NCBI RefSeq assembly: GCF_009834565.1
Contig: NZ_CP019428.1
Coordinates: 868,001 to 932,000 of the forward strand
Reading direction: 5' to 3'
Length of the DNA stretch: 64,000 nt
From: Pseudomonas sp. R76
GTDB taxonomy: Bacteria; Pseudomonadota; Gammaproteobacteria; Pseudomonadales; Pseudomonadaceae
Both the position numbers and the translations under genes were made by a program. Shown here piece after piece: positions 35,106 to 43,394 of the stretch. Below the pieces are notes generated by a model, which was not told where the DNA came from, did no database searches, and worked only from the letters and a program-made list of their open reading frames with translations. Position 1 is the first letter of the stretch, and the number at the start of each line of letters is the position of its first letter.

Positions 35106-36470
35106 ATGAGAAGGTGGGTTCTTACGTATTTTCTTTTCCTTTCTTCGATTAGCCATCTGCAGGCGTCACAACTTAGTCATGAAGATCAACTTCTGAGGAA
35201 GGTGCTCGCTGCATACCGGGTTGAACCCATGACCAGCAGAACGTTGTCCATGGGGCCGAAGGAAAAGTTAGGGCAGATGCTGTTTTTTGACCCCATTATG
35301 GGGGGGCCAAACAACACGACTTGTGCGACTTGTCACGTCCGAAGCAAAGGCAGTGTTGACGGGTTGCCTATGGCCGTGGGTATCGGCTCAAGCGGAGTGG
35401 GGGAACAAAGGCTTAAATCTCCAGAAGCCTTCGTCGTACCGAGAAATGTGCTCCCTTTTTTTAATCGTGGAAAGAGCGATTTTACTGCTTTATTTTGGGA
35501 CGGACGAGTACAGATGGGCGAAAATGGGAGTTTTGAATCGCCTATGGGTAATAAATTGCCTAAGGGATTCGAAAATCTACTTGCCGTGGCAGCAAGCTTT
35601 CCCCAAGTGGAACCTGATGAAATGCTGGGCCGATCTGGACGCCGCGGGGGTGAGAGTGAAACCACCTACCATGCGGATTTAGTCGACATAACAGTTGACC
35701 CTGATAATTTTCAAGAGCGAACTCTGAATGTATATAGTAATTTGGTTAAACGCTTACTAGGCACTTCAGTCTCCTCGACCACTATGCAATCAGAATATAG
35801 AAAACTCTTCCAGTCAGCTTATCCGGATACAAGCGAGTTTAATATTACTCATGTCGGTAATGCCTTGGCAGCATACATTTCCTTAGCGTTTCAGCTTAAA
35901 CCAGCAGCTTGGGATATGTATGTAGGAGGAGAAATCGCAGCTTTATCCCAGCAGCAAAAAAAAGGAGCGATGATTTTCTTCGGCAAAGGGCGCTGCGCGG
36001 TTTGTCATACAGGTGAGGAGTTCTCGGACTTTAAATATCACGGACTTGCCGTGCCGCAACTCGATGTTGGCAAGCACGGAGGTTATTTAGATTATGGAAG
36101 GGCAAAAGCGACGGGGTTGGCCATAGATCGCTTTCAATTTCGCACTCCACCGCTACGTAATGTCACGCGAACTGGGCCATGGGGGCACAACGGGGTATTC
36201 ACATCCTTGGAAGAAGTCATTAGTCATCACTTCAACCCCATTCCATTAATGTTTGCCGCACAGAAAGGTCGACCTCGCGAAGCGGAACTCGCGGGGCGCC
36301 TGCTGAGGTACCGCTCCCCCATCCTTGCCGAGATCTACCCGATGGCGCCAAACGACGTGCAGGCAGTCGTTGCGTTTTTAGAGGCACTGCAATCAGACCC
36401 TATATTGTCAACGGATGAAGCGCTGCCTAAATCAGTACCCTCAGGGATGAATCAGTTCATTGTCGAGTGA
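35106..36470 (+). CDS. Exported di-heme cytochrome c peroxidase/MauG-family enzyme
   Basis: 454 residues. Signal peptide MRRWVLTYFLFLSSISHLQA. Two covalent heme sites: CATCH (C73, C76, H77) and CAVCH (C297, C300, H301). The family stretch FRTPPLRNVTRTGPWGHNG is present. Such enzymes reduce peroxide or, as in MauG, use two hemes to oxidise a protein substrate at a distance. ATG 35106 is chosen because the signal peptide begins there; the frame opens at 35079 within the previous gene. It ends the Hxs operon, so a role in oxidising modified HxsA in the periplasm is a reasonable but untested inference. Confidence 0.85.
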   Translation: MRRWVLTYFLFLSSISHLQASQLSHEDQLLRKVLAAYRVEPMTSRTLSMGPKEKLGQMLFFDPIMGGPNNTTCATCHVRSKGSVDGLPMAVGIGSSGVGEQRLKSPEAFVVPRNVLPFFNRGKSDFTALFWDGRVQMGENGSFESPMGNKLPKGFENLLAVAASFPQVEPDEMLGRSGRRGGESETTYHADLVDITVDPDNFQERTLNVYSNLVKRLLGTSVSSTTMQSEYRKLFQSAYPDTSEFNITHVGNALAAYISLAFQLKPAAWDMYVGGEIAALSQQQKKGAMIFFGKGRCAVCHTGEEFSDFKYHGLAVPQLDVGKHGGYLDYGRAKATGLAIDRFQFRTPPLRNVTRTGPWGHNGVFTSLEEVISHHFNPIPLMFAAQKGRPREAELAGRLLRYRSPILAEIYPMAPNDVQAVVAFLEALQSDPILSTDEALPKSVPSGMNQFIVE

Positions 36471-36545
36471 GTCGCGCAATATCGTGAACACATAGAATGA
36501 CTGCTTTTGGCCGAAAGCGGTCCTAAGTCCACAGCCGCCAAAAAT

Positions 36546-36620
36546 CAGAAGCCAGAAAAATCTGGAGGCTTGTTTCGTAATGTGAGGATCTAGCGAAGCG
36601 AAAGCTGCCTAAGCTTTCGC
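36546..36620. terminator. Two hairpins after the Hxs operon
   Basis: AAGCCAGA with TCTGGAGGCTT then GTTT (about 36549-36575) is a plausible terminator for the + strand operon. GCGAAAGC-TGCCTAA-GCTTTCGC (36598-36620) is a perfect 8-bp stem close to the end of the convergent small gene. T-runs are short. Confidence 0.45.
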
Positions 36621-36627
36621 CACTTTA

Positions 36628-36837
36628 TCAGTCACCTTTTCCTTTGAGTTGGAGGTCAATGAAGGCAAGCTCTGCCTTGATTGCATCAATCGTGAGTGTC
36701 TCGACTCGAGTGCTTTTGTTTGCTTTTACATTGAGCTTCTTCATGCTAGCTATGCCGACAATTATCCCGTTCAAATGCAGCTTTCGGGCCTTTAGGTAAT
36801 CAGGCATCTGAGCACTGTTCTGTGGTGGTTTATTCAT
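36628..36837 (-). CDS. Small hypothetical protein (69 aa)
   Basis: 69 residues beginning MNKPPQNSAQMPDYLKARKLH. Basic middle part with KKLNVKANKS and an acidic helical end (TIDAIKAELAFIDLQLKGKGD). No recognised family. It follows the coiled-coil gene on the same strand 63 bp downstream and may be transcribed with it. It has an adequate length for a DNA-binding or antitoxin-like protein, but no motif supports that. Confidence 0.5.
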   Translation of the reverse strand: MNKPPQNSAQMPDYLKARKLHLNGIIVGIASMKKLNVKANKSTRVETLTIDAIKAELAFIDLQLKGKGD

Positions 36838-36900
36838 GGTTAGACCGATGGTTGGCCCGAAGCAGCCGACCCTCGCCGGTTGCCTTGGGGAGAGTTCAGG

Positions 36901-37743
36901 TTAGGCCGCCAGTAGGTCAATAAGGCTGTGTTGGCGCGAGCGATCTATGAGTTCTCGCCAAGTCCAGCTTCCAAAATGCTCGCCCTGTTCAGGGATATCC
37001 AACTTCATCAGTGCAACCGGGTCACGATTGATCAGATCTCGTGCGGCCCACAGCTTACCGCCAGTTTCCAACAACTCTTTCGCGGCCTCGTTCCACTTTT
37101 CTTCTAGCACTGTGTTCGCCAGATGTGCCGCTTTGTTCTCGATCTTGGCGCGTTCTTTTTGTGCCTCCGTGATATGCAGATCAATCGTCACCAGCTCCTG
37201 CTCCAGGGCGGTGATGAGCAGTTGTTGGCGGCGGTGATGCTCAGCAGCACCCGTGAGGTTCTTTGCTGCCTTTTGAGCTTCTGCGTTAGCAGCTTTCTCG
37301 CCCTCCACATCGCCCCACGCGACGGCCTGTGCATAGGCAGTGGCTGCGTCAGTTTCAGCTTGTCGGGCCTTTGCCATGTCTTCCTGATCGCTCTGGCGGA
37401 CCTGCTGCAACCGGGTCTCGATGCTGCTGCGCTTTTCGTTGAGTTCCATCTCGTCGGCTTTCCAGTTCGCCATTTCGCTGAGATATCCCGCAGCCAGGCT
37501 CTCACGGTTTGCCAATGTCTCAATGCGATAAATCTTTTGATTCAGGTTGCTGATTTCCAGATTTCGCAAGTCGATGCGTCTTTTGTGATCGTTGATTTCA
37601 TCTTGCACGGCTCGTTGACGGCCCTGCTGGATGACCTCTGGGCTTTCCAGCGCCTCTTCGAAGGGAGCCAGGTCACCCTGAATGCTCTCCATTTCGAGGG
37701 TCAGTGTGTCGCGGCGGTCTTTCAGTTCTTGGATAGTGTTCAT
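36901..37743 (-). CDS. Coiled-coil protein of unknown function (280 aa)
   Basis: Nearly the whole protein is charged heptad-like helix (LKDRRDTLTLEMESIQGDL, INDHKRRIDLRNLEISNLNQ, ERAKIENKAAHLANTVLEEKW). The C-terminal 50 residues look globular (LDIPEQGEHFGSWTWRELI). No signal peptide or membrane segment. I recognise no family. It lies 95 bp downstream of the primase gene on the same strand, so it could be the last part of the replication operon or an independent cargo gene. Confidence 0.65.
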   Translation of the reverse strand: MNTIQELKDRRDTLTLEMESIQGDLAPFEEALESPEVIQQGRQRAVQDEINDHKRRIDLRNLEISNLNQKIYRIETLANRESLAAGYLSEMANWKADEMELNEKRSSIETRLQQVRQSDQEDMAKARQAETDAATAYAQAVAWGDVEGEKAANAEAQKAAKNLTGAAEHHRRQQLLITALEQELVTIDLHITEAQKERAKIENKAAHLANTVLEEKWNEAAKELLETGGKLWAARDLINRDPVALMKLDIPEQGEHFGSWTWRELIDRSRQHSLIDLLAA

Positions 37744-37838
37744 CTGTATAGTCTCTGAGCATTACGTTTGATAGGAATGGTTGAACGGCTGGCGAGGCCG
37801 GGAATTAGCCGGCGCTACCTCGATCAGCAGGCCTGTCG

Positions 37839-40727
37839 TCAGGCGGCCTTGGCCTCGCTTTCATCCGTTCCAGGGACTGTCTTCACCACATAGCAGCGTT
37901 GAGGTCCTAACCCGGGCAGGCGAATCAAGCTGTACGCCTTTCCATCACTTCCCGGCTCGAGCACGCCCCGTTGCAGCAGCTCCTTGTTCACCGCACTGAT
38001 ATTCATGCCCTTGAAGATCTCGGCCCTCCAGGCTTCAGGCAGCACGTAGTAGGTGTTGGTGGTGTGCAGGGCGTCGCCCATGCCGTGTTCCAGGGTCTTG
38101 CGAAAGCCCAACCGATCAATCGTGCGTGGGCCGTGCTCATCGATCTTGGCGGCGGCAGATTCCCAGCGGGTAAAGCGGCTTTCTCCGAATCGCTCGATGA
38201 CCTGGCGTAGTCGTGCCAGGATCGCATCGCCCTCGAAGTTACCGGCGCCGCCGCGTTCGGCCAGCCATGCATGCAGGCACACACGTGCGGCGGTCGTGGC
38301 CGTACCGTCCGGCCAGCCGGTGACGCCGAAGGCGGTGGCCAACTCTCCGGCCGCTGCTGCGAGGCCAAAGCGAAGGGCGGCACGCTGGGCCTGGCCGCTG
38401 GCCGAGGCGGGCAGGTTTTGAGTGATGAACTGCTCCACCGTGCGGCGAACAATCACCGCCCATCTGAGCATTTCTCCAGGCGCACATAGTGCGTGCAGGA
38501 AGGCGGTGAGGGGCGTGCCGTAGTACTTGGCTACGCGAGCCTTGAGCGCATCGGAGAGGGCAGCAGCATCCTCAAAACCGTTCAACACATCGAACATGCC
38601 GAGACCTTTGCTCGCATCGGCTGGGACGGCGAGCATGCGCACCTCCATACCGGCTTTCAGCTCCTTGTTGGCATCCGCCATGTGCTGCGCCAACGTCTTC
38701 TCGCCGGTCGAGAGAAACAGCAAGCGCCACTCCTGCACCTGTCGGCCCGCTTGTCCTCGATCATTCGCTCGGGCCTTACCGGTGCCGTTGCCGAGCATGT
38801 AGACCGTCTCGCCAATAATGCGCGGGTCGCACATGCCGATTTCATCCAGCACCAGGAGGCCGTCTGAGTGTGCAGCAGCGATGGACTCCAAGGCGTTATC
38901 GGTCGAGCGCCACGAGCGCACCAGACGCGGCCCTCCATAGACTGAGGCGGCGACCTGCAAGTGGGTGGTCTTGCCACCGGAGCTGTCGCCGTACAGGTGG
39001 AAACCGCCCGACTCATGTCCGAGCAGGTTCAGCAACGGGCCTGCAAAGGCCACAGAAACGACAAATGCCAAGCGGTGGTTGCCAACGCACAGCGCGCCGA
39101 TTTGCTGCTGCCACTGCTCCAGAGAGCCCGCCTCGCTGATCGGTGGTAACTGGGCTCCGGCCTCATAAAAATGCAGGTGTTCGGCGTGCGAGCCGATCTG
39201 TTGTTCGGGCAATAAAAACGCCTTGTCGTGCCAGCCCAGGCGCGTCACCAAGCGTGCGCGCTGGGCGCTGTCGAAGCCGCCGAGATAACTCTGTAGGTCA
39301 TTGCGGGCATTGCGTCCTGATCGGCTTCCGGCAAGGCGCAGCCCCATGTCTACCAGTGGGCCGAGTACATCCTTGCCGAAGTCGCCGGTCATGGTCCTGG
39401 CTGGAATGTTCCAGCGTTTTTTGGCGCCGTCCGGGTCGTCGAATTCCACCAACAAGCCCCAGTTGTGGCCCTTGTCGTCGCGAGTGCGAGCGATGATTTC
39501 GAGAGGCGAACATACAGGACGCGCCTCGCCATCATCGCCGGAATAAAACACCCCTTCAGGCGTCAGCCGAAAGCCGCCCGGCAACAGATCATTTTTCGAT
39601 TTCGCGAGGCGTTTGGCGGGCGCCTTGGCCGCCTGTTCTTGGGGTTCAGTTGGCTCAGCGGCACCGCCGAATAACTCACCGCTGCGCACCAGCTCGGCGA
39701 CGTGGTCTGCGGTCCAGCCTTTGGCTAATGCATCCGCTGCATCATCGCCTTCCGCCCATCTTCCACCCTTAATGAGCGTCGGTTTGCCGCCTTTGCTGCT
39801 GGGCTTGAGCTTGAACACGTCGAGCGAGATTCGTTGTACTGATGCGGCGCTCAGCTCAATCAGCTTGAGCTCGATGGCGTCCATGCACGTCTTACCGCTG
39901 GCATCGTTATCCGGCCATAGCACCACAGCGCGCCCTTTGAGTGGCGTCAGGTCAGCCTTGTGCCAAGAGTTGGAGCCGTTCGGCCAACAGGTGGCGACGT
40001 AGTCGGGCATCAGTTCAGCGGCGGCGTCAGCAGCCTTTTCGCCTTCACATAACACCACTGGCGCATCGGCCCGCTGTGACAGCTCATCCAGGCGTAGCAG
40101 TGGCCGAGGCTCCAGCAATCCTTGCCAGCGCCATTGCGTGGTTTGACCATCGGAGCGTTTGCACCAGGTCAACGGCGCAAAGACCTTTCTCGACTTGCCG
40201 TCTTCATCGGAGCCCAGGTCGAAGCGATACAGCGCCATGACCGGCAGGCCCTGCGCATCCCGATAGATCCACACCTTGGACGGAACACCGTGTTGCCGGT
40301 GTTTGGCTGGGCACTTGTTCATAGCCTCGGCCGGGATCGGTTGAATTGCAATCCACTCTGCCATTGCGCTCTTAGGCGGTGCGGTCTTGGTGGTTGCAGA
40401 TCCTGCGGAAACGCTGAGCAGATCTGCCAGTTTTTTACAGGCCTCGACGTCCGTGCCGCCGTCGATGTAGCGCACCAGGTCGATCAGGTCGCCGCCCTTA
40501 TCGCCGGTGGCAAAGTCCGCCCAGGTGCCTTTGCTCAAATTCACCTTGAGTGAGCCTGCACGTTTGTCCGTGCGCGTCGGGTTCGGTGCTGTGTACTCCT
40601 TGCCGCCGTCGACGCGTTTGCCGTTCGGCAGCCATTGAGCAAGCACGCGGTCGATGTTCTTGAGAGCAGCGATTTTTACGTCGGCAAAGCTGGGACGTTT
40701 TGAGGTGTTGCCGGTGCGCAGAGTCAT
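37839..40727 (-). CDS. P4-alpha-like primase/helicase with Toprim and DUF927 domains
   Basis: 962 residues. The N-terminal part resembles a primase zinc/DNA-binding region ending WADFATGDKGGDLIDLVRYI. A Toprim domain follows (VLCEGEKAADAAAEL, then VVLWPDNDASGK). Residues from about 380 form a DUF927 helicase domain with Walker A YGDSSGGKTTHLQ and Walker B-like LLVLDEIGM. This fusion is the replication protein of P4-like satellites and some integrative elements; it should prime and unwind at the GTGTTAC iterons. It starts inside the upstream DUF3077 stop (ATGA). Full length, no disruption seen. Confidence 0.85.
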   Translation of the reverse strand: MTLRTGNTSKRPSFADVKIAALKNIDRVLAQWLPNGKRVDGGKEYTAPNPTRTDKRAGSLKVNLSKGTWADFATGDKGGDLIDLVRYIDGGTDVEACKKLADLLSVSAGSATTKTAPPKSAMAEWIAIQPIPAEAMNKCPAKHRQHGVPSKVWIYRDAQGLPVMALYRFDLGSDEDGKSRKVFAPLTWCKRSDGQTTQWRWQGLLEPRPLLRLDELSQRADAPVVLCEGEKAADAAAELMPDYVATCWPNGSNSWHKADLTPLKGRAVVLWPDNDASGKTCMDAIELKLIELSAASVQRISLDVFKLKPSSKGGKPTLIKGGRWAEGDDAADALAKGWTADHVAELVRSGELFGGAAEPTEPQEQAAKAPAKRLAKSKNDLLPGGFRLTPEGVFYSGDDGEARPVCSPLEIIARTRDDKGHNWGLLVEFDDPDGAKKRWNIPARTMTGDFGKDVLGPLVDMGLRLAGSRSGRNARNDLQSYLGGFDSAQRARLVTRLGWHDKAFLLPEQQIGSHAEHLHFYEAGAQLPPISEAGSLEQWQQQIGALCVGNHRLAFVVSVAFAGPLLNLLGHESGGFHLYGDSSGGKTTHLQVAASVYGGPRLVRSWRSTDNALESIAAAHSDGLLVLDEIGMCDPRIIGETVYMLGNGTGKARANDRGQAGRQVQEWRLLFLSTGEKTLAQHMADANKELKAGMEVRMLAVPADASKGLGMFDVLNGFEDAAALSDALKARVAKYYGTPLTAFLHALCAPGEMLRWAVIVRRTVEQFITQNLPASASGQAQRAALRFGLAAAAGELATAFGVTGWPDGTATTAARVCLHAWLAERGGAGNFEGDAILARLRQVIERFGESRFTRWESAAAKIDEHGPRTIDRLGFRKTLEHGMGDALHTTNTYYVLPEAWRAEIFKGMNISAVNKELLQRGVLEPGSDGKAYSLIRLPGLGPQRCYVVKTVPGTDESEAKAA

Positions 40728-40996
40728 GGTGCTGTCCTCGTTGCATACAGCGCATCGTTGACGTCATCGATCAGTGCTTTTGCCATCTCGCCCAGGTAGA
40801 ACGCCGGCCAACTGAAACGCTCGCCCTCGTTACTCATGGCAGCATCGAGGGTCAGTTGATTGGCGTAGTGCTGAAACAGCGATATGGCCTCAAGTGCGTC
40901 CTCGATCGGCACGCCTGCATTGACCCTAAACAGCTTTTGAGGACCGCTGGCAACGCATGAGAATTCGGCACGCCCGAGGGTGTTGGCAGTGTTCAT
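40724..40996 (-). CDS. DUF3077 family protein
   Basis: 90 residues matching the DUF3077 pattern known in Pseudomonas: FRVNAGVPIEDALEAISLFQ, then TLDAAM and YLGEMAKALIDDV. Small, soluble, all-helical, function unknown. Both ends overlap neighbours by ATGA, so it is translated with the primase. DUF3077 proteins are frequent in such islands and may be regulators of copy number or partners of the initiator. Confidence 0.8.
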   Translation of the reverse strand: MNTANTLGRAEFSCVASGPQKLFRVNAGVPIEDALEAISLFQHYANQLTLDAAMSNEGERFSWPAFYLGEMAKALIDDVNDALYATRTAP

Positions 40997-41277
40997 AGAG
41001 CACCGCCTTTCTGACCCATTGGCACAGAGGAGGCATCACCATACAAGGCGAGTGTTTTGATCAAGCCCAAGGTGCCGCGCACGTCCCAAATGACGGATGA
41101 CAGCACGCGGTTGGAGAGTGCGGGTTTATCGCCGTCTAAATGATCTTCCAGCAGCATGAGAACTGAATCGGCACGGTCGAGGGCGCAGGTGATAGCGTCG
41201 ATGGGAATACCGGCTTCAGCGTCCTGGCTGACGCAGAGCAGATCCTCGGGCAGTGAAAAGCCTGGGAGCATGCTCAT
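40993..41277 (-). CDS. Hypothetical protein, replication operon (94 aa)
   Basis: 94 residues, MSMLPGFSLPEDLLCVSQD. Helical and acidic (DAITCALDRADSVLMLLEDHLDG, VIWDVRGTLGLIKTLALYG). It looks distantly like the DUF3077 protein that follows. Start ATG 41277 has a GGGGGTG site, and its first bases overlap the stop of the upstream 52-residue gene. No function can be given. Confidence 0.6.
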   Translation of the reverse strand: MSMLPGFSLPEDLLCVSQDAEAGIPIDAITCALDRADSVLMLLEDHLDGDKPALSNRVLSSVIWDVRGTLGLIKTLALYGDASSVPMGQKGGAL

Positions 41278-41432
41278 TGGGCACCCCCGGCGGCTTCCAG
41301 GGCGCGAGCCTTTGACATATGGGCGTTGTAACGGGAAAGGCGTGTAGCGAGGCTGGAGTTGGCGTGTAAAGCGGCGAGAGCCATAGCTCGATGAGCAGCG
41401 GCGCGAATTTTGGACGGATTGAGGGCGTGCAT
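41274..41432 (-). CDS. Small basic protein heading the replication operon (52 aa)
   Basis: 52 residues: MHALNPSKIRAAAHRAMALA then AALHANSSLATRLSRYNAHM, ending EAAGGAQ. Arg/Ala-rich helix, net positive, no Cys. The ATG at 41432 has GGAG at an 8-base spacing, and the stop overlaps the next ATG as ATGA, which supports real translation. It is the first gene after the leader with complementary segments. In P4 a small kil-type gene holds this place, but no sequence similarity is claimed. Confidence 0.6.
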   Translation of the reverse strand: MHALNPSKIRAAAHRAMALAALHANSSLATRLSRYNAHMSKARALEAAGGAQ

Positions 41433-41650
41433 AGGTGGCGCTCCAAGTTTTGACTATGGAACTGCCACGATCCTTTCCACGGGATTGGGTGGCAGCTGTG
41501 CATGGGGTGGAAATACCGGGAAACTTGGAACCCGGCCAGGCCGAAGCCTGCCCACACACAGCCGCCATAACTCGAAATCGAAGGCGTAAAAAAAGACGCC
41601 TGCAATCGTAATGGGGGCGCCTGTGCGCCAAGTTTTCAAACGGGTTTCCA
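41433..41650 (-). promoter_or_regulatory. Replication-operon leader with seqA/seqB/seqC-like complementary segments
   Basis: In the leftward transcript, AAAACTTGGCGC (about 41628-41636) and AAAACTTGGAGCGCC (about 41439-41450) are near-repeats. Between them lies GGTTCCAAGTTTCCCGG (about 41518-41534), complementary to both over 8-10 bases. P4 prophage immunity has exactly this plan: the seqB-containing CI RNA pairs with seqA and seqC in the alpha-operon leader. A hairpin AGGCGT/ACGCCT (41582-41601) lies between. A promoter candidate (TTGCAC, 17 bp, TACTCT) lies at 41683-41711. Inference from layout and complementarity. Confidence 0.45.
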
Positions 41651-41810
41651 CGCCCGGTCGCTGAATTTGCAGCGACAGCTAGAGAGTAACGTCCGTTTTT
41701 TGAAAGTGCAACTGTGCAGATCACTTGCGGATTTTTTGGATGCGGCATAAATTGATCAGGCATGTAGATTTACCTCAACGCCTCCGGTTGCCGCCGGGGG
41801 CGTTTTCGTT
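41651..41810. other. Intergenic region with hairpin downstream of the AlpA operon
   Basis: Contains the putative leftward promoter above. It also holds a stable hairpin AACGCC...GGGGGCGTT (41777-41804) followed by TTTCGTTT on the + strand, placed right after the stop of the 101-residue gene. A terminator or insulator role is likely. Confidence 0.4.
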
Positions 41811-42116
41811 TCAGGCATGGATGTCCCAGCGCAGGGAGACAAAGGGCAACAGGTCGCCTTCGAGGCAGGCGCGTGCATCCTCATAGGCGTCTATCTGTTG
41901 CCCTTCGTCGACGATGATTGCTTGCGGGGCTTGGCAAGGAACTGACAATGCGCACCAGATGCCATCTCTCCATCGCATCACCATGACGTCCCGGTTCAGG
42001 CGTTTTTGCTCCGTGCGGTAACGTTCAAATCGCTGCATACCGCGTGATGAGAAACCCACTTTTCTGAGCACAGAAAAGGGCTGCAGGATTGCCCTGTTGG
42101 CAGCTCGATTTTTCAT
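41811..42116 (-). CDS. Hypothetical phage-island protein (101 aa)
   Basis: 101 residues, MKNRAANRAILQPFSVLRKV. Basic N-terminal half (RFERYRTEQKRLNRDVMVMRW) and an acidic C-terminal half (IIVDEGQQIDAYEDARACLEGD). Starts at the alpA stop (ATGA overlap), so translation depends on AlpA. Not recognised. An upstream in-frame start at 42182 would lie within alpA and is less likely. Confidence 0.6.
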   Translation of the reverse strand: MKNRAANRAILQPFSVLRKVGFSSRGMQRFERYRTEQKRLNRDVMVMRWRDGIWCALSVPCQAPQAIIVDEGQQIDAYEDARACLEGDLLPFVSLRWDIHA

Positions 42117-42367
42117 GCTGCCACCTGATCGCGGGCAGCGATGCGTGCACGTGTCCATGCCTGAACTTCCCCCAATACCCACGCAACCGGAGCGCTTCGG
42201 GCATTGCTGTTACTCAGCTTTACCGGCAACGGGAATCCGCTTTCAGGTTGACGCATCAGCTTGTAGATAGTCGGGCGTGCGAGCCCTACGATTGAAATGA
42301 CCTCGGGCATGCGGATGAGGGTCATTGAGGGATCGTGCGAGGGAATTGCTTTTAATACGGTAGTCAT
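42113..42367 (-). CDS. AlpA-family excisionase/transcription regulator
   Basis: 84 residues. The winged HTH of AlpA is clear: LIRMPEVISIVGLARPTIYKLM, then FPLPVKLSNSN and AWVLGEVQAWTRARIA. AlpA-type proteins activate the integrase or late promoter of P4-like elements and can act as excisionases. It precedes the 101-residue gene in a two-gene unit transcribed away from the integrase. ATG 42367 is the only good start. Presence of AlpA beside the integrase and primase supports the P4-like class. Confidence 0.88.
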   Translation of the reverse strand: MTTVLKAIPSHDPSMTLIRMPEVISIVGLARPTIYKLMRQPESGFPLPVKLSNSNARSAPVAWVLGEVQAWTRARIAARDQVAA

Positions 42368-42449
42368 AGCGAGCTAACCCTTTGTTAATTGAGACAACGG
42401 GTCATACGCTACGCAGGGGAGGAAGAGTGGACTGTGTCCGCTCCCTTTT

Positions 42450-43394
42450 TTATTTCAGAGGTCTAAGGCCCAGAGCGGTTAAATGCTCTCGAATGGTTTT
42501 TTTTGTGCCGTGGCTCTTCCGTTCGGAAAGAATATTGGTCAGCTCAGCATCGGACAGGCTTCGCATTTCAATTTTCCGACCATTAATGATTTGCTCGGCA
42601 GCCGCCTTGATTTTTGCTCGTCTATCCATTGTGTCAGTCTGTACTTTTGAGCTGGGATCTCGGTTTCCCTTACCGGCTTCCTGGCCCCTTCTCGTCGCCT
42701 TTGTCGACAAGGCGTCGTTGAGAATTCGATGCATCAGGCTTGATGTATTGAAGCCTTTTTTAAACACATCCATCTGCTCCACCTGGCGATAAAGACTCGC
42801 CATCAGCAGCGCTTGATTCGCCTCGCCTAGTAACGTCGCGAATTCTTCTCGTGCCCTGATCTCATTCCCGCTGCTGCGATCCCGCTCCTTTTTGATCAGG
42901 GCAAGGTACTGGCGTGGTGAGTCATGTTTCAGCTGCTCTATCAGGTCTGCATCAATGTCGTAAGTGGTGAGCTCAAGGTCGAACAGCCAATTTGCAAGCG
43001 TTTCCACAGCCTGCGTTCCCATTACAAGGGCAAAGGTCGCCGCAAGCTGTGAGTCTGCTGCGGAATGACTCACCCCAAGAAACCGTCGAATGACACTGGG
43101 CAATGAGCCTGCCTCTGCATAACTGGCATGCTCGCTAATGGGATCGCGAAGTCGATAAAGGGTTGTTGTTACCGACTCTGCACACGGAGCGTAGGAGCCC
43201 TCCTCAAGCCAGAACGAGGTAGCCGTGTTGATCAGATCAAAGGCATCTCTGAAGTGTTCGTTGAACTGCCGAAACAGCGCAAGATTGCGAACGGCTGCCT
43301 CGACATCGTCCTGATCCCACACCAAGCACGTTACGTCGAAACCTGCGATTTCGAGCTCGAGTTCTTCTGCCTCGATGCCCCGCTCAAAGTCCAT
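42450..43394 (-). CDS. Hypothetical protein (314 aa) between integrase and AlpA
   Basis: 314 residues starting MDFERGIEAEELELEIAGFD. Mostly helical, acidic N-terminus; a basic linker (STKATRRGQEAGKGNRD) precedes a C-terminal helical domain with RRAKIKAAAEQIINGRKIEM. That domain ends in a possible HTH-like TIREHLTALGLRPLK. No known family. It lies just beside the right iteron cluster, so an origin-binding or copy-control role is possible, but nothing in the sequence proves it. Confidence 0.6.
   Translation of the reverse strand: MDFERGIEAEELELEIAGFDVTCLVWDQDDVEAAVRNLALFRQFNEHFRDAFDLINTATSFWLEEGSYAPCAESVTTTLYRLRDPISEHASYAEAGSLPSVIRRFLGVSHSAADSQLAATFALVMGTQAVETLANWLFDLELTTYDIDADLIEQLKHDSPRQYLALIKKERDRSSGNEIRAREEFATLLGEANQALLMASLYRQVEQMDVFKKGFNTSSLMHRILNDALSTKATRRGQEAGKGNRDPSSKVQTDTMDRRAKIKAAAEQIINGRKIEMRSLSDAELTNILSERKSHGTKKTIREHLTALGLRPLK

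Noticed and set aside
36628-37743. Toxin-antitoxin pair formed by the 69- and 280-residue genes
   Set aside because: No overlap, no known toxin or antitoxin motif, and the size order is atypical.
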